Source: Chenopodium formosanum (taxonomy: Eukaryota; Streptophyta; Magnoliopsida; Caryophyllales; Amaranthaceae). From it: a DNA stretch of 64,000 nt. Positions 1-11,520 of this stretch are shown piece after piece. Below the pieces are notes generated by a model that was given only the letters and a program-made list of their open reading frames with translations, was not told the origin of the DNA and did no database searches. Each line of letters opens with the position of its first letter. Within the stretch, counting starts at the first letter, position 1. The stretch spans positions 12,103,632 to 12,167,631 of the forward strand of contig CM044867.1 of NCBI GenBank assembly GCA_024500155.1, written 5' to 3'. The translations under genes and the position numbers were made by a program.

Positions 1-1565
1 GGTAGGTCCCACCTTGGGCCTTGAACAATAGGAGTAGAGATTAGGGCCTTCTTCAATGTATCAAATGCCTTCAAGCATTTGTCATCAAAATTGAACTCAA
101 CATCTTTTTGAAGAAGGTCATTTAGGGGCTTAGCAATGAGTGAGAAGTCCTTGATGAATCTCCTATAAAAACCCGCATGACCAAGGAACGATCTTACTCC
201 CTTGACATTTATTGGAGGTGGAAGCTTTTCTATCACATCAATCTTTGCCTTATCCACCTCAATGCCCTTATGTGAAATCCTGTGCTCAAGCACTATCCCT
301 TCCTCCACCATGAAGTGGCACTTCTCCCAATTAAGCACCAAATTGACCTTTTCACATCTTTCTAGGCACCTCTCAAGATTCTTGAGGCAATCCTCAAAAG
401 AAACACCTCCCACAGAAAAATCATCCATGAAAACCTCCATTTCCTCTTCAAGCATGTCCCCAAAAATGCTCATGATACACCTTTGAAAGGTTGCCGGAGC
501 ATTACACAATCCAAAGGGCATTCTTCGATATGCAAAAGTACCATAGGGGCATGTGAAGGTTGTCTTTTCATGATCTTCGGGATGAATGGGAATTTGAAAG
601 AATCCCGAATATCCATCAAGGAAGCAATAGAACTTGTGCCTAGTCCACCTTTCAAGCATTTGGTCAATAAAAGGGAGAGGGAAGTGATCCTTTTTGGTTG
701 ATGTGTTTAGACGTCTATAGTCTATACACATCCTCCAACCGGTGACCGTTCTAGTTGGAATGAGCTCACCTTTCTCATTCTCAACTACGGTCATACCCCC
801 CTTCTTGGGAACGACATGCACGGGGGAGACCCACCTTGAGCTTGAGATGGGGAATATGATTCCCGCATTCAAGAGCTTGGTGATCTCTTTCTTAACTACT
901 TCTCCCATTTGGGGATGTAGTTTCCATTGTCGTTCAATAGAAGGAAGGGCGCCTTCCTCAAGTGTTATGTGGTGTTGGCACAAAGCGGGGCTTATACCTT
1001 CAAGGTCATCAATTGTGTACCCCAAAGCACTTTGGTGTTTTCTCAAAACACCACATAACGCTTGAGCTTGGCTTTCGCTCAAGGATGCACTTACTATCAC
1101 GGGGTAAGTAGAATGAGGGCCCAAGAATTCATACCTAAGGTGTGATGGTAGAGGTTTGAGCTCTACCATAGGCACACCATTACCTTCTTGTGATATGGTT
1201 GCTTGCAAAGTTTCATTGCTTGAGATTCCAAAACATGATTGCTCATCCACATCCTCCACACTTCTATCAAGTAATTCCTCATAGAAATTCATCTCCTTGC
1301 ATGAAACACCTACCTTGCCTTTGTTCAACAATACATTCTCAAGAGCATCGTTAGAAGTGAGCAAGTGCTCATGCATGGAAGACACAACAATATCAAGAGA
1401 ATTAATCATCATACAATTTTCCAAAGAAGAACATGGATATTTCATGCTTTCATTCAAATCAAATTCAATAATCTCTTCTCCCACCTTAAGGGAGATCTTT
1501 GCATTTCTCACATCAATCATAGCTCCCGAGGTAGCAAGAAAGGGTCTACCTAAAATGATTGGAAT
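1..1565 (-). pseudogene. pol fragment: end of protease region plus reverse transcriptase
   Basis: The minus strand is open from about 1565 to base 1 in the frame that gives a GRPFLAT protease C-terminal motif, then a linker, then RT. RT blocks seen in order are WRMCIDYRRLN (about 745-713), LDGYSGFFQI and the catalytic VFMDDFSV (about 440-415), followed by the LGHAGFYRRF thumb motif near 190. This is the Athila form of Ty3/gypsy RT (FMDD instead of YVDD). RNase H and integrase would lie to the left of the window. It is separated from the gag-protease frame by a frameshift near 1565, so it is annotated as broken. Confidence 0.82.
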
Positions 1566-3327
1566 GGTGGCATGCATCCTCATCCATTTCAAGAACAACA
1601 AAATCTACCGGAAACACAAACTTCCCTACCCTCAAAGGGACATCTTCTACTTTACCTTTTGGAAATTTGATAGACCTATCCGCTAATTGCAAGGTAATGT
1701 TAGAAGGTAGAAGTTCCCCTAACTCAAGTCTTTGATAAACCGAATATGGCATTAGGCTCACACTAGCTCCCAAGTCACATAAGGCATTATCAATTTGCAT
1801 TTTGTTGATTGCACATGGGATGGAGAAGTTTCCGGGGTCTTTCAACTTGGGTGGCATTTTGTTCATGATGATAGCACTACAATTTTCGGTCAAATTGATG
1901 GTCTCCACAACCTCACAAGTTCTTCTCCCACTCAAAATGTCCTTGAGGAATTTGGCATAGTTTGGCATTTGGTTGATCACATCGGTAAAAGGTAGAGAAA
2001 GGTGAAGTTGTTTTAACATTTCAATAAATCTCCCAAATTGTTCATCCAATTTGTGTCTCATGAATTTTTGTGGATAGGGGAGTTTGGGTCTTACAATCTC
2101 TTTCTCTACTCTCACCTCTCTAGGTGTCTCAACAACTACCTCATCCAAAGATGCCTTTCTTTCCTCATCCTCAACCAAAATCTCCCTAGGAATCTCCTTA
2201 TCTACACCACTTCTAGGCAATACCTCCTCAAGAACCTTTCCACTCCTAGTAACAATAGCATTCACGGATTTCTTTGGGTCAAGGCCTTGGGAAGGTAAAG
2301 AAGAAGGGCTAGCATGATCTTTCAAGGCATTAGCAAGTTGAGAGATTTGGTTTTCAAGCATTTTGTTATGAGTCATCATTTCATTGAATTTTTTATCGCT
2401 CACGGCCATGTATGTGTTCAACAACTTGGTTTGATTCTCAATTATCTCTTCCAAATTAGTCCTAGGTGAAGAGGGTTGAGAATAGGAACTTTCCCCTTGA
2501 GTTTTTGGAACAAACCCGGGTGGGGGACCTCTTTGAGAATTATTTTGAAAATTGCCCCGACCTTGGTTGTTCCAACTACTCCTATTTTGATTTTGGCCAT
2601 AATTTTGATTATGGTTTCCACCACCTTGATTATGGTTCCCACTACCTTGGTTATGATTTCCATAACCTTGGTTTTGAGAACCATAACTTTGGCCTTGGTT
2701 ACCATAATATTGGCCTTGATTTTGGCCACTATAACCTTGACCATTATAGCTACCACGGGAACCTTGGTTCCCTTGGTTTCTATAACCACCGCCTTGGTTA
2801 TAATTGTCAAAATTGCTTTGGCCTTGGAAGTTCCTATTCCATTGACCCCTTTGGTTTTCAAACCGTTGTCCATTATTATTTGACACATAATTCACATGTT
2901 CACTTTCATGGTTATCAAACTCATCAACACATTCATTAGGACAAACACTAGAATCATGATCATACGATCCACATGCATCACAAAACAAACAACCCAAAGG
3001 CATGTTATGCGAAGAGGGATGGGGTTGAGAGTTAGAAGGAGTACCTCTCCCCTTAAATTGGGAGGGAAGATTAGAAGCTTGAGAAGAGGAAGAATTGCTC
3101 TCCAACTTTGCCTTGATTGCGGTGACCTCTTTCCCTAAATTTGTCATTTGAGAGGAAAGGTTGTTGATTGCATTGAGATGGTCCACCGAATACAATGAAG
3201 ATTGTTTGCTTGAAGAGTCCCCTTCTCCATCTTGCCAATCCCTATAATAAGTCACCACATCCTCAATGATGTCCACAACTTCTTCTTCGGTTTTGTTCAT
3301 GATTAGGGCCCCCGGCCCCTCCATCAA
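1546..3327 (-). pseudogene. gag C-terminal part plus aspartic protease, frameshifted at both ends
   Basis: This 593-residue open frame holds the C-terminal half of an Athila gag followed by protease. A CX2CX4HX4C zinc knuckle (CDACGSYDHDSSVC) is present. It is followed by a long Asn/Gln/Gly-rich low-complexity stretch (repeats of NQG, GNHNQ, YGNQG), then the protease core with the DLGAS active site. The frame ends in HSNHFR because of a one-base shift near 1565, after which the protease continues in another frame. At the N-terminus a second shift in a G/C-rich run near 3310 separates it from gag. The M at 3327 is therefore unlikely to be a real start. Confidence 0.8.
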
Positions 3328-4015
3328 GGCATGACTTGCCTTGGGGACTTAAACCGCCATAGAAGATTTGGATCACTTGGTATGTGGGGATTCCATGATG
3401 AGGGCACTCCCTTTGATACTCTTTGAATCTCTCCCATGCTTCATAAAGGCTTTCACTCGGCCTTTGCTTGAACCCTTGAATCAAGGCTCTTGCCTCCGCC
3501 GTCTTCTTTTGGGGGTAGAAGCGGGACAAGAAAGCCTTTGTGACATCGTCCCAAGTTCTCAAGGAGTTGGGCTTCACTTCCTTGTCTAGCCATTCCAAGG
3601 ATCTTCCGATTAGAGAGAAAGGGAACAACTTGAGGCGGATAAATTCTTGAGAAACCCCATTGACTTTAATGGTATTGCAATATTTTTCAAATTCTTTCAA
3701 ATGGTTCAATGGGCTCTCATTCTTAGCCCCACTATATTGCCTTCTCTCGATCAAGGTGATCATTGTCGGACGGATTTCGATGTCATTTGCCGGGGTAGTG
3801 GGAGGAGCTATTCCACTTTCAAATCTATAAGCCCCGGGGACTCCAAGCTCCTTCAAGGCTAATCTAGGATGTTCACCCATTCCTTGTCCTTCTTGAATTT
3901 CTTCCTCACTTGAAGAGCTATAAGCCAAGGATCTAATATCCACTCTTCTTCTTGAAATAGTCCTTTCTATTTCCGGATCAAGGGGAAGAAGGGGACGATC
4001 ACGGGTTCTGTGCAT
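3263..4015 (-). pseudogene. gag N-terminal part (capsid-like retrotransposon gag domain)
   Basis: The minus-strand frame from ATG at 4015 encodes an N-terminus with RTRDRPLLPLDPEIERTI, then the retrotransposon-gag core. That core has FPFSLIGRSLEWLD, the TWDDVTKAFLSRFYP motif and FKQRPSESLYEAWERFKEYQ. These are hallmarks of the plant Athila gag family. The frame drifts after CLDGGAGG at about 3310, where a homopolymeric G run has changed length, and reading resumes in the 1546-3327 frame. The longer open frame to 4027 begins with TTG; the ATG at 4015 is the better start. Confidence 0.82.
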
Positions 4016-4137
4016 GCAAAAACTCAAACAACAATATTAGTAGCACGGCTACAAGTGTAGCCTAAAGAAACAAAATCTTTTTGTTTTTTTTTTAAATTGA
4101 AGTAGACTCAACAACAAAAGCTAAGCACCAAAAGCAT

Positions 4138-4155
4138 TCCCCGGCAACGGCGCCA
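4138..4155 (-). other. primer binding site of the Athila element
   Basis: The minus strand reads TGGCGCCGTTGCCGGGGA, three bases inside the LTR end at 4159. This is the PBS usual in plant Athila elements, and it fixes the LTR boundary and the element's orientation. Confidence 0.85.
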
Positions 4156-5102
4156 TTTTGACAAGGGGAAAATGCATGTCGTTCCTACCCTTTCCCCTAG
4201 CCAATCTAAATTTGTAAACACCTAACCAACCTTATATGAATATAGGGTAAGTTAAGGGTCGATCCCAAGGGAATGCAATGATGAAAACCTAAGTCTAAGT
4301 CAAGCTACTTCGGAGATGAGAATGAGATATCGGTTGGTACTAAATGAACTAGATCAAAAGTCTAAACACTAGGGAGATGGGTTCCACATGCAAAACCAAT
4401 GATAATGCTAGATTAAAACTCATTCAATTAGTTTAAATGTTTGCAATAGACAAACGATAGTAGCAATCAAGAGAGTTCAAATACTATCTCCTATAGGCCA
4501 ATCTAGTGGTCACTATGAAAGGCAAACCAAGAAGAATCATAAACAAACTCAATCAATTAAAGCAACTTTTAAATCAATTGGTCATGTCATTAACAGTTGC
4601 AATGCAATCTAGATTAATCTTATAGGGTGATCAATCCTAGTCTAATCAATCTCATGCAAAACTATGTCAACCAAATTAATTGCAACAAATCAACCAATCA
4701 AGAGCTTCAACTAGCATTTCCATCAATCAAACATGCTTCCCCCCTTCCCTAGCAACTAAATTACTCACTAATCATGATGAAATTCAAGAACAAAAAACTA
4801 GAAATTGCATTTATCATCATTCTAAATCAAAATCCAATAGAAATCAAAGTATTCAATATTATCACAACTAAATTCCAAGAAAAACAAACATCAAGCAAAG
4901 GAATCAATTAACAAGTAAGTAAAGATTAAGGAAAGAAGAAGATCTCACTAAAATTGAAGAAGAAATCCAAACTTGATTGATCAAATGTTGAGTTACAAAT
5001 CCAAAGCTAACAAGTTCTCTCTATCTTCTCTGTAACTTCTCTCTCTAAAATTAAGCTAATGAATATTATCTAAAAGTTGTTTTTAAAAAGGAAATACAAC
5101 TC

Positions 5103-5110
5103 TATTTATA
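5103..5110 (-). promoter_or_regulatory. TATA box of the Athila LTR
   Basis: TATAAATA on the minus strand, immediately downstream (in the element's sense) of the palindrome cluster. It suits an RNA polymerase II start about 30 bp further, near 5075. Confidence 0.6.
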
Positions 5111-5153
5111 AACAAAGAAGAAATCGGCAGCTCCCGCGGTCTCTCCAGCTAAA

Positions 5154-5440
5154 CCCGCGCCCGCGGAAAAATGGGTACGGAACCCTCCGCGGCCATCTGG
5201 GCAGAACCCGCGCCCGCGGCATCAGGGGCCCGCGCTCGCGGGTAGAAGATCCGCGCCCGCGGCTAAATCCCCTGCTCCCAAATGCAGATCAGGGGCCGCG
5301 GTCTCTCTGAGTGGAGAGACCTCTCCATTTAGCCCGCGCCCGCGGGAAGCCCTCGGGGCAACCGCGGGGAGTTCCTGCCAATTTTTGGCAGTTCCTCTCC
5401 AAAAGACCCGCGCCCGCGGCTTGATGACCCGCGCCCGCGG
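5154..5440. repeat. cluster of seven CCGCGCCCGCGG palindromes in LTR U3
   Basis: Copies of (C)CCGCGCCCGCGG(G) start at 5154, 5207, 5229 (one base changed), 5251, 5333, 5407 and 5428. Spacing is irregular (21-82 bp). Related CCGCGG cores occur between them. The cluster is CpG-dense within an otherwise AT-rich LTR and ends 43 bp upstream of the TATA box. Confidence 0.9.
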
Positions 5441-5777
5441 CCAGCAGCAATGCCTTAGAGACCTCTCTGAGGCCTCTCCAAGGCCTCTCTAAGCCCTCTC
5501 TAGCCCAATGCTTCTTCCTTGCTTGATCCTTGAGGTCCCGAATTGTATCCTTTGCCGACGTGAAACTCACAATACCTACACAAGTAAACAAAAGAAGGAA
5601 ATAAAGGGAAAAAGTGCAAAATAAAGGAAAACACGATAAAAACACGAGAAACAAAGAGAAAAGAGGAAAAGGGAGAAACTAAAGGAAAAAGAACCAAAAC
5701 TAAGAGAAGAAAGCAACAAAGAGGGAAAGAAATAACCTAAAAGACTACCCTATGAGTGCCATAAATGACACTCATCA

Positions 5778-6945
5778 GGAAAGACCCAGGGTTGTGCGGG
5801 CGCACAAGAGTCGTGTGCGGCCGCACATCAGGTGTGTGCGGGCGCACATGCCTGGGTGTGCTCCCGTGCGCACCATTCTCTCTCCTTCGAGCGCCCGCAC
5901 CGACGTGGGTCTATTTTTGGACGTCTTTCTCAACTTCCTCTTGGGATTGTTAGTTATTTTCTTTCCATTTATAGAGAGAAGATTAGATCTTCAAAAGAGA
6001 GAGATTAGATTAGATCCTAGAAAGAGAAAACATTAGTTCTTAGCATTTTTAGAGAGAGAAAGTGTGGGTTTGATGATTGATGATTGAAGATCGCTTCATT
6101 TGATTTGATTTCTATCAAGTTTGTAAGAATTCTTTACTCTTTAATGTAATTCAATGTTTGATTTCATTAGTATTGTTGTTGATTTGGTTAATTGATAGTT
6201 TGATTGATTTGATTGATTTAGATGGTTTCAATTTGATTTCAATTGATGAATTTGGGAATGATGATTAGTTTAGCTTTGATTTTGTTGTTCTTTATGGATT
6301 GTGAGTAGTTTATTTGCTAGGGTAGTGGTGAAGCATGTATTGATGATGAATTAAGGTTAATTTGGGGGAAATTGATTGAGTTGATGATGTGATTAAATTG
6401 GTTGATTGATTTTGTGCATGTGTGTGCTTGATTAGGCTTGATCACCCTTGTTATTCACACTAGATTGCATTGTGAGTTCACATTGATACGGACCATTGAT
6501 TTGTGGCTTACATTTACTCGATTGAGGTATCTTGTGATGTTTCCTAGCTAGTGTTTGATGTAGTTGACGCTAATTAGACCTCTAGGAGAATAGCTTGATG
6601 TGCTCTCTTGGTTGCAATTTCGGTTTTCCCTCGCATTGCTTGACGTGATTGGTAAATTCCCCAAGTTGATTGAACTTCATCGTTGATGCATGTGGATCCA
6701 TTCCCCTAGTGCCTTAGAATTCATTTAGTACAAATCTTTTGCATCGCCTAGCTTAACCTTAGTTTCTACCATAAAACCCCTTCTAGTTTTCGGAATAACT
6801 TAACTTTGGCATCATGCATTTGACCTCCATTCCTTTGGGTTCGACCTTGACTTACCACTACGCTAAATAGGGGTTTGTTAAGTTACAAATTTTGTTTGAT
6901 TGGGTGGGGTGGTAGCCTAACGACCTACCGTTCTCCTTCCCATCA
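5778..6945 (+). repeat. partial LTR of a second Athila-type family
   Basis: The stretch has a GC-rich palindrome cluster (5793-5848), a TATA-like TTTATAG at 5968, T-rich transcribed-region sequence, and a 3' end resembling other Athila LTR ends (TTCGACC...TTGACTTACC, then a short run to CCCATCA at 6945). A similar end occurs at 38700-38817. No PBS or internal region follows, so it behaves as a solo or truncated LTR. Its left part is probably displaced by the element ending at 5777. Boundaries are approximate. Confidence 0.5.
5793..5848. repeat. three TGTGCGGSCGCACA palindromes
   Basis: 14-bp palindromes at 5793-5806, 5814-5827 and 5835-5848, spaced exactly 21 bp apart, with a degenerate fourth GC-rich unit near 5860-5873. 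They lie about 120 bp upstream of TTTATAG at 5968. Confidence 0.85.
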
Positions 6946-7728
6946 AGATTACTGGTGCATTTTCCATATTCCTGATGTGAGTCCTGTGACCTTTCATCTA
7001 AGCTTATTCCTAAAAATTCATGACTTTCTTGCTTTATCATTCAGTTCATGTGTTTGTATATTCTTGAAATTCAGATAGCAGATTGTTAGAAAAATTCTTA
7101 GCCCTGTTCTTCACGTTTGTCTCTTTATAATTACAAGGAGTTAGCAGGTTGGCATTGTCATAAGTCTGAGTTACAATTACAGTTTGACAATTTGTTTATG
7201 GGATAACATGATCAGTTAGCTTAGTAAGCATTATAGTCGAATAGGAGTGCCTTGGCAAGGATAATTAGGCAAGTGCTTGTGATGACAGTTAGTAATATAA
7301 TTGAAGGAAGCTTAGGAGTTGGAGTCAGTGAGGAGAACAACATGAATTGCGTATATCATCTGTTGACTTGGTTTATGTTGGTTAATTTCTCTAGAATGTT
7401 GTTTTGGGTATGATTGAATTTGTTTAGCAGATTTGATTAGTGTTGCTCTTTTGCTATTTAATTATAGCTGTGTAATATGTCGAAGTAATTTGTGATGTTT
7501 AACTGGTTTTTCCTATATTATTCAGGTAATGTAGATTGGATTTTGTTTTGGAAATGGAAGACACCAAAGGCTGGCTGCATTCCTTGGAAAAATGATCATA
7601 CGGAAAAAAAGGGATGCTAGAAGGTGCAAGGATGAGAAGATTGCTTGATAATGTCCTAGAAAAAACATTATTAAATATTTGCTATTTAGGATAATTTGGT
7701 TCATACTTTTGTATATATAATGACAAAA
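6946..7728. other. unassigned AT-rich sequence
   Basis: T-rich, intron-like sequence. Short open frames here show no domain. I see no convincing repeat, RNA gene or coding region. Confidence 0.4.
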
Positions 7729-8337
7729 CTAGTTATTGGCCCGGGCGATGCCCCGGGTCATTATAAATTTATTAGTTTAATCGAACTATAGATAGTTTGG
7801 CTTGTTTGTCACTAAGAGCTTAAATATGATAGATTAATTAGTTTATTCTTTGTATGAACTGGTTTGACCCTCCATATAGGGTAAATAATAAATCAATCCA
7901 ATATGAAAAAGAATATATATTTGATAAATCAAATCTGTATAAAATGTCAATATATATACTACTCCATAATGCACCCAAAAAATTATTCAATAATTACAAT
8001 TGTAAATCTTTTACTCTATAATTACAATCTTATAAATTATTGCTTAAAAAATGGAGTAATGTCTAGTTTTTTACAAATTTTATTATTATGCAATTATTAA
8101 GGAGTTACATTTCAAGCTAAGGGAAATTAAAGTAGAGTGTTATAATTTAAGTAGAGTGTTATGCATGTGAAGAGTTTTTCAATTAACAAAATATTAATAC
8201 ATAGAGGTTAGTGGATGGAGTTTTTCAATCATTAATGGATTCGTATGATGTGGCGTCACAATATATGCCAAATGGCAAAATTGAAGACACATGGCAAAAT
8301 AGCATGTCTTGCCATGGGTTTTAATAATATATATTGA
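7729..8337 (-). mobile_element. short non-autonomous Helitron (609 bp)
   Basis: On the minus strand it begins with TC (TCAATATATATTATTAAAA, preceded by A). It ends with a GC-rich hairpin (CCCGGGGCATCGCCCGGG) about 9 bases before a terminal CTAG, which is followed by T. The 5' TC, 3' hairpin, CTRR end and insertion between A and T are the Helitron signature. There are no terminal inverted repeats or target duplication, and no Rep/helicase coding capacity. Confidence 0.78.
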
Positions 8338-8399
8338 TTAGAATTTATGCCTATTAGCACCTTTTTTTTTTTTTTAATGTAGTCCCTTTTAGAATTATT

Positions 8400-8790
8400 T
8401 TTTTTAAAAACTAAAAATTGAACAAAGAGGGCGACTTTGTTTTTGCCCTTTAAAATTTGATCAAACAGGGAGAATTTTGAGCAAGGAGGGCAATATTAAT
8501 CGACTTGTTTGAGCTGTTTATAGAGGGCAAAAAAACTTTTCATCTTACTTGATACAATCAAAGAGGGCAAAAAATTTTCCCTATTTGATTTTGATCAAAT
8601 AGGGCGAAATTTTTTGCTTTCTTTGATATTTAACAAAGAGGGCGAAACATTTGTATGCCCTTTTAAGCTAATAGGACGAAGCTAATAGGGCGACTTGGGG
8701 GCAATTTCAAAATCGCCCTCTTTGCCTAATAGGGCGAAATTTGAACCTAAGAGGGCGATTTAAATTGCCCTCTTTGATATAATATCTTGT
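8400..8790. repeat. degenerate AGGGCGA / TCGCCCT repeat block
   Basis: About a dozen units of AGAGGGCGAA or ATAGGGCGAA are spread over 390 bp, most on the plus strand, with inverted copies (ATCGCCCTCTTTG near 8711, ATTGCCCTCTTTG near 8765). Such clustered, both-strand short repeats resemble the subterminal regions of CACTA-like elements, but I find no clear termini. Confidence 0.6.
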
Positions 8791-8921
8791 AGTTATTTTA
8801 TAGGCTAGACAATTAAATTTGACTTTATTAAATTTTTATAGTTTTTAAACCATATAAATTAAATATTATTATTATAATTATTATTAGTATTCATATAATC
8901 ATTTTTCTTTTAAAAAAAAAC

Positions 8922-10797
8922 AATCAAAATATTGTCAAAAATAATACAAACTTTGGGTGGTCCGCCAAAAATAAGTCAAACTTTTAATTATTTCGGAATA
9001 ATATAAACTTTGGTGAGTATTCACTTTAAACAAGTTATTTTACCAGCTTACCAGCAACCTGAATGACTGGTTAATAAATTTTTCTTTTTAATAAATTTGT
9101 TTAACAATGTAATTAAATTTTAATAATAAATTTAAGGAAAAATTGTCAAGAATAAAACGACCTTTTGATTATTCCGGAATAAAACGACCTTTGACATGGA
9201 TCTGGTCAAAATAGGATAAAAAACCGGTAACCTGTTTCAAAGGTTAACCCGGACACATGTCGCATATTAATTACTTAGGATTTTTTATTTTAAATTTTCA
9301 AATTTTCTTTTAAGTAAAATATTTTAATTTAATAAAAACTTAATTATAAAAAAAAAAAAACCCTCCCCTTCTGTCAATTCTGCTCCACCCCTTCCCTGCT
9401 TCAACCATATGTCGGTATCCCCCAGCTCCTCCGTGCAATGCCACCGGCACCGGCACCGGCACCGGCACCGGCACCGATTTCTTCCCCTTCCCTTTCCGCA
9501 ATGCCACGAATCCATATCCTCCTTCCCGCAGCGCTACCAGTCTTCACTCTTATCCGCAACATCTAATGGTTTTCATGGGCAATTGGTGATGAAAGGATGG
9601 AGGTGTAGGGTGGTGTTCTGGGCGGTTGGATCTGGTAAGGCGATTCTGATAAGGCGGCTGTTGGTGGTGGGAAGGTTTCGTTGGGGAAGTTCGTTGAGGG
9701 TTAGGGTTTCGCTGTTTCGAGCTCATGGTGGAAAGCTGGGTGCGGGTTTTGGGCGGGATGGTGAGATACGTTGGGGCTGTCGGAGGTGTGGGGACTCTGG
9801 TGGATTTGGCTGCCGGTGGTGGGTGACTGGGTGGTAGATGAGACTAGGGTTTTGGTCGAGCAATGGTGGAGGGTGGGGATGACGGTTGGTGGTGGCTGCG
9901 CGGTGATGGGTGGAGCAAATGATTTTTTTTATTATTATTATTACTAAAAAAAATTTATAAGAAATTGTAAAAAAAAAAAATTGACCAATTGGATGACGAC
10001 ACGTGTCACAATGAACCTATCAAAAAGGTTACCAACCGGTTACATCCTATTTTGAGCAGATCCATGTCAAAGGTCATTTTATTCCGGGATAATCATAAGG
10101 TCGTATTATTTTTGGAAGACCACTGAAAGGTCGTTTTATTCTTGACAAATTTTCCTAAATTTAATTATGGCTAATTTAACAATTAAAAATTTTCAAAAAA
10201 AAATTAACAAATAAAATATTTTTAAAAATTAACAATTAAGCCATCTCCTAATTCCTCCACCAGCCACCAACCGCCGGGTCCCCAAAACCCTCCCAGCCCC
10301 CCGACGCCGGCCGCTTTCAGACCCTCCGTCTTTGGTGCTGGCACCAAACCCCTCCCTCGCGATTCACTGTACCCCCTTCCTTCATCCCCAAACCAACTAA
10401 CACCCTTCTCCAAAACCCTCCCTTCCCCGTTAAACCACCAAAAACCCATCCCCCACCCCTGAAAAACCCTAGTCGAACCCTTAGAGGTGGCTGAGAAGAT
10501 CCGATTAGGATATTTCGAGGCCGGGAGATGGGTTTTTTTGGTGTTTTAGCAGGGGAGGGACAATTATGGGGAATTGAAGGGGCTTCGTTGGTTGCCGGGG
10601 AAGAGGGATGCGGATGACACGCGGGGGAAGGGGCTAGCTGGCAGTGCTGGTCGGCCGACGTGAGGGAGTTGGAGGAGCTCGGCAGCGAGCCGACGAATAG
10701 AGGTGGTGGAGGAAGGTGCTTGAGGGCTGAGCTGTTGTGGTGGTGGGTCATATTTTTCTTTTTTTTTTCTATTTTAAAAAAAGGTTTTTTTTTTCAT

Positions 10798-10840
<43 letters not shown>

Positions 10841-11138
10841 TTAAAAAAAGGAGTTTTAATAATAATGGGTGGTTTTTTGTAAAAATAAATAATATTATTT
10901 AATTTGTTTCAAAATTAAAAGCATTAAATAAATTGAAAAAGATAAAAAAAAAAATTAAATTGCTTAACTAATAAAACGATGACACGTGTCACATACAACC
11001 TTTTAAACAAGTCACCAACAGGTCATAATTTGTTTAAAGCGGACACCATCCAAAGTTTGTATTATTTAGAAATAATTAAAAGATTAACTTGTTTTTGGCA
11101 GATCGGCTAAAATTCGTATTATTTTGGACAAATTTTCC
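8922..11138. mobile_element. long terminal-inverted-repeat element, MULE-like, with a second element inside
   Basis: The left end (about 8925-9062) and the reverse complement of the right end (about 11010-11138) match imperfectly over more than 100 bp. Shared blocks include AATAATACAAACTTTGG and TTTTAATTATTT. The core (10230-10750) is GC-rich, unlike the AT-rich arms, as in Pack-MULE-type elements that have captured genomic DNA. No transposase frame is present. An (AAT)n microsatellite lies at about 10798-10840. The exact ends and target duplication are not resolved. Confidence 0.6.
9136..10155. mobile_element. MULE-like inverted-repeat element nested in the left arm (TSD TAAATTTAA)
   Basis: The termini GGAAAAATTGTCAAGAAT and GGAAAATTTGTCAAGAAT (other end, reverse complemented) continue as long inverted repeats of over 100 bp. 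They are flanked by a perfect 9-bp duplication TAAATTTAA (9127-9135 and 10156-10164). A 9-bp duplication with long TIRs indicates a Mutator-like element. The centre (9360-9900) is GC-rich, with five tandem CACCGG hexamers near 9440-9475, and has no recognisable protein. It may be captured genomic sequence. Confidence 0.82.
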
Positions 11139-11520
11139 AGTAATTTATCACAATAAAACTTTGAGCATTATAATTTGTAGGTGTAATCGTGAATTACGAG
11201 TAGAAAAACTATTACTTCGTATAAGTTATCATTTTAAAAATGAAATCAAGACTAGTTCTAAATTATATATTACGTAATGGCATTTATTTATTTTTGCATT
11301 CAAAAAATAACATTAATTAAGTATGACATATAGTTTGATACATGGTAAGACACATAGTTTTACAGTTAGAGGTTGCATGTTCGAATCTCGTGGATAACTT
11401 TTATTTTATAAAGTGATGACATTTGACATGTAATGGAAAACATATGGAGGAGAGCGCTAAGCTATGTGGCATGTATACTTTGTTTGGAATTCCTTTTAAT
11501 ACATAGTATATACTGTTATA
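11139..11520. other. AT-rich spacer with a tRNA-like fragment
   Basis: Mostly AT-rich. GTTGCATGTTCGAATCTCG at about 11370-11388 resembles a pol III B box and may be a remnant of a tRNA-derived SINE. No complete A box or tail is evident. Confidence 0.3.

Larger units (their letters stand above)
1..5777 (-). mobile_element. Athila-type Ty3/gypsy retrotransposon, truncated by the window edge
   Basis: Read on the minus strand the order is LTR (5777 to 4159), primer binding site, gag, protease, reverse transcriptase. The RT continues beyond base 1. The LTR has TG/CA ends and the PBS (TGGCGCCGTTGCCGG) is the form usual in Athila elements. Gag and protease are each broken by a frameshift, so this copy is degenerate. 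The other LTR and the target-site duplication lie outside the window. It seems to have inserted into a second Athila-type LTR that continues from 5778. Confidence 0.88.
4159..5777 (-). repeat. 5' LTR of the Athila-type element (1619 bp)
   Basis: On the minus strand it begins TGATGAGTGTCATTTATG and ends TTGTCA just before the PBS. The first bases contain an inverted repeat (TGAGTG...CACTCA). A TATA box lies at 5110-5103. Seven GC-rich palindromes occupy 5154-5440, in the U3 part upstream of the TATA box. The downstream part (about 4200-5000) is AT-rich and has no long open frame. Confidence 0.85.

Noticed and set aside
2442..2939. Overlapping 135-157-codon frames on both strands
   Set aside because: Shadows of the Asn/Gln/Gly repeat region of the Athila gag.
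9409..9837. 142-codon frame in a GC-rich block
   Set aside because: Composition-driven frame in a MULE-like element, with (His-Arg)n from CACCGG repeats and no domain.
10317..10751. 144-codon minus-strand frame, Pro/Ser-rich
   Set aside because: Low-complexity GC-rich core of the outer inverted-repeat element; no domain and overlapping alternative frames.
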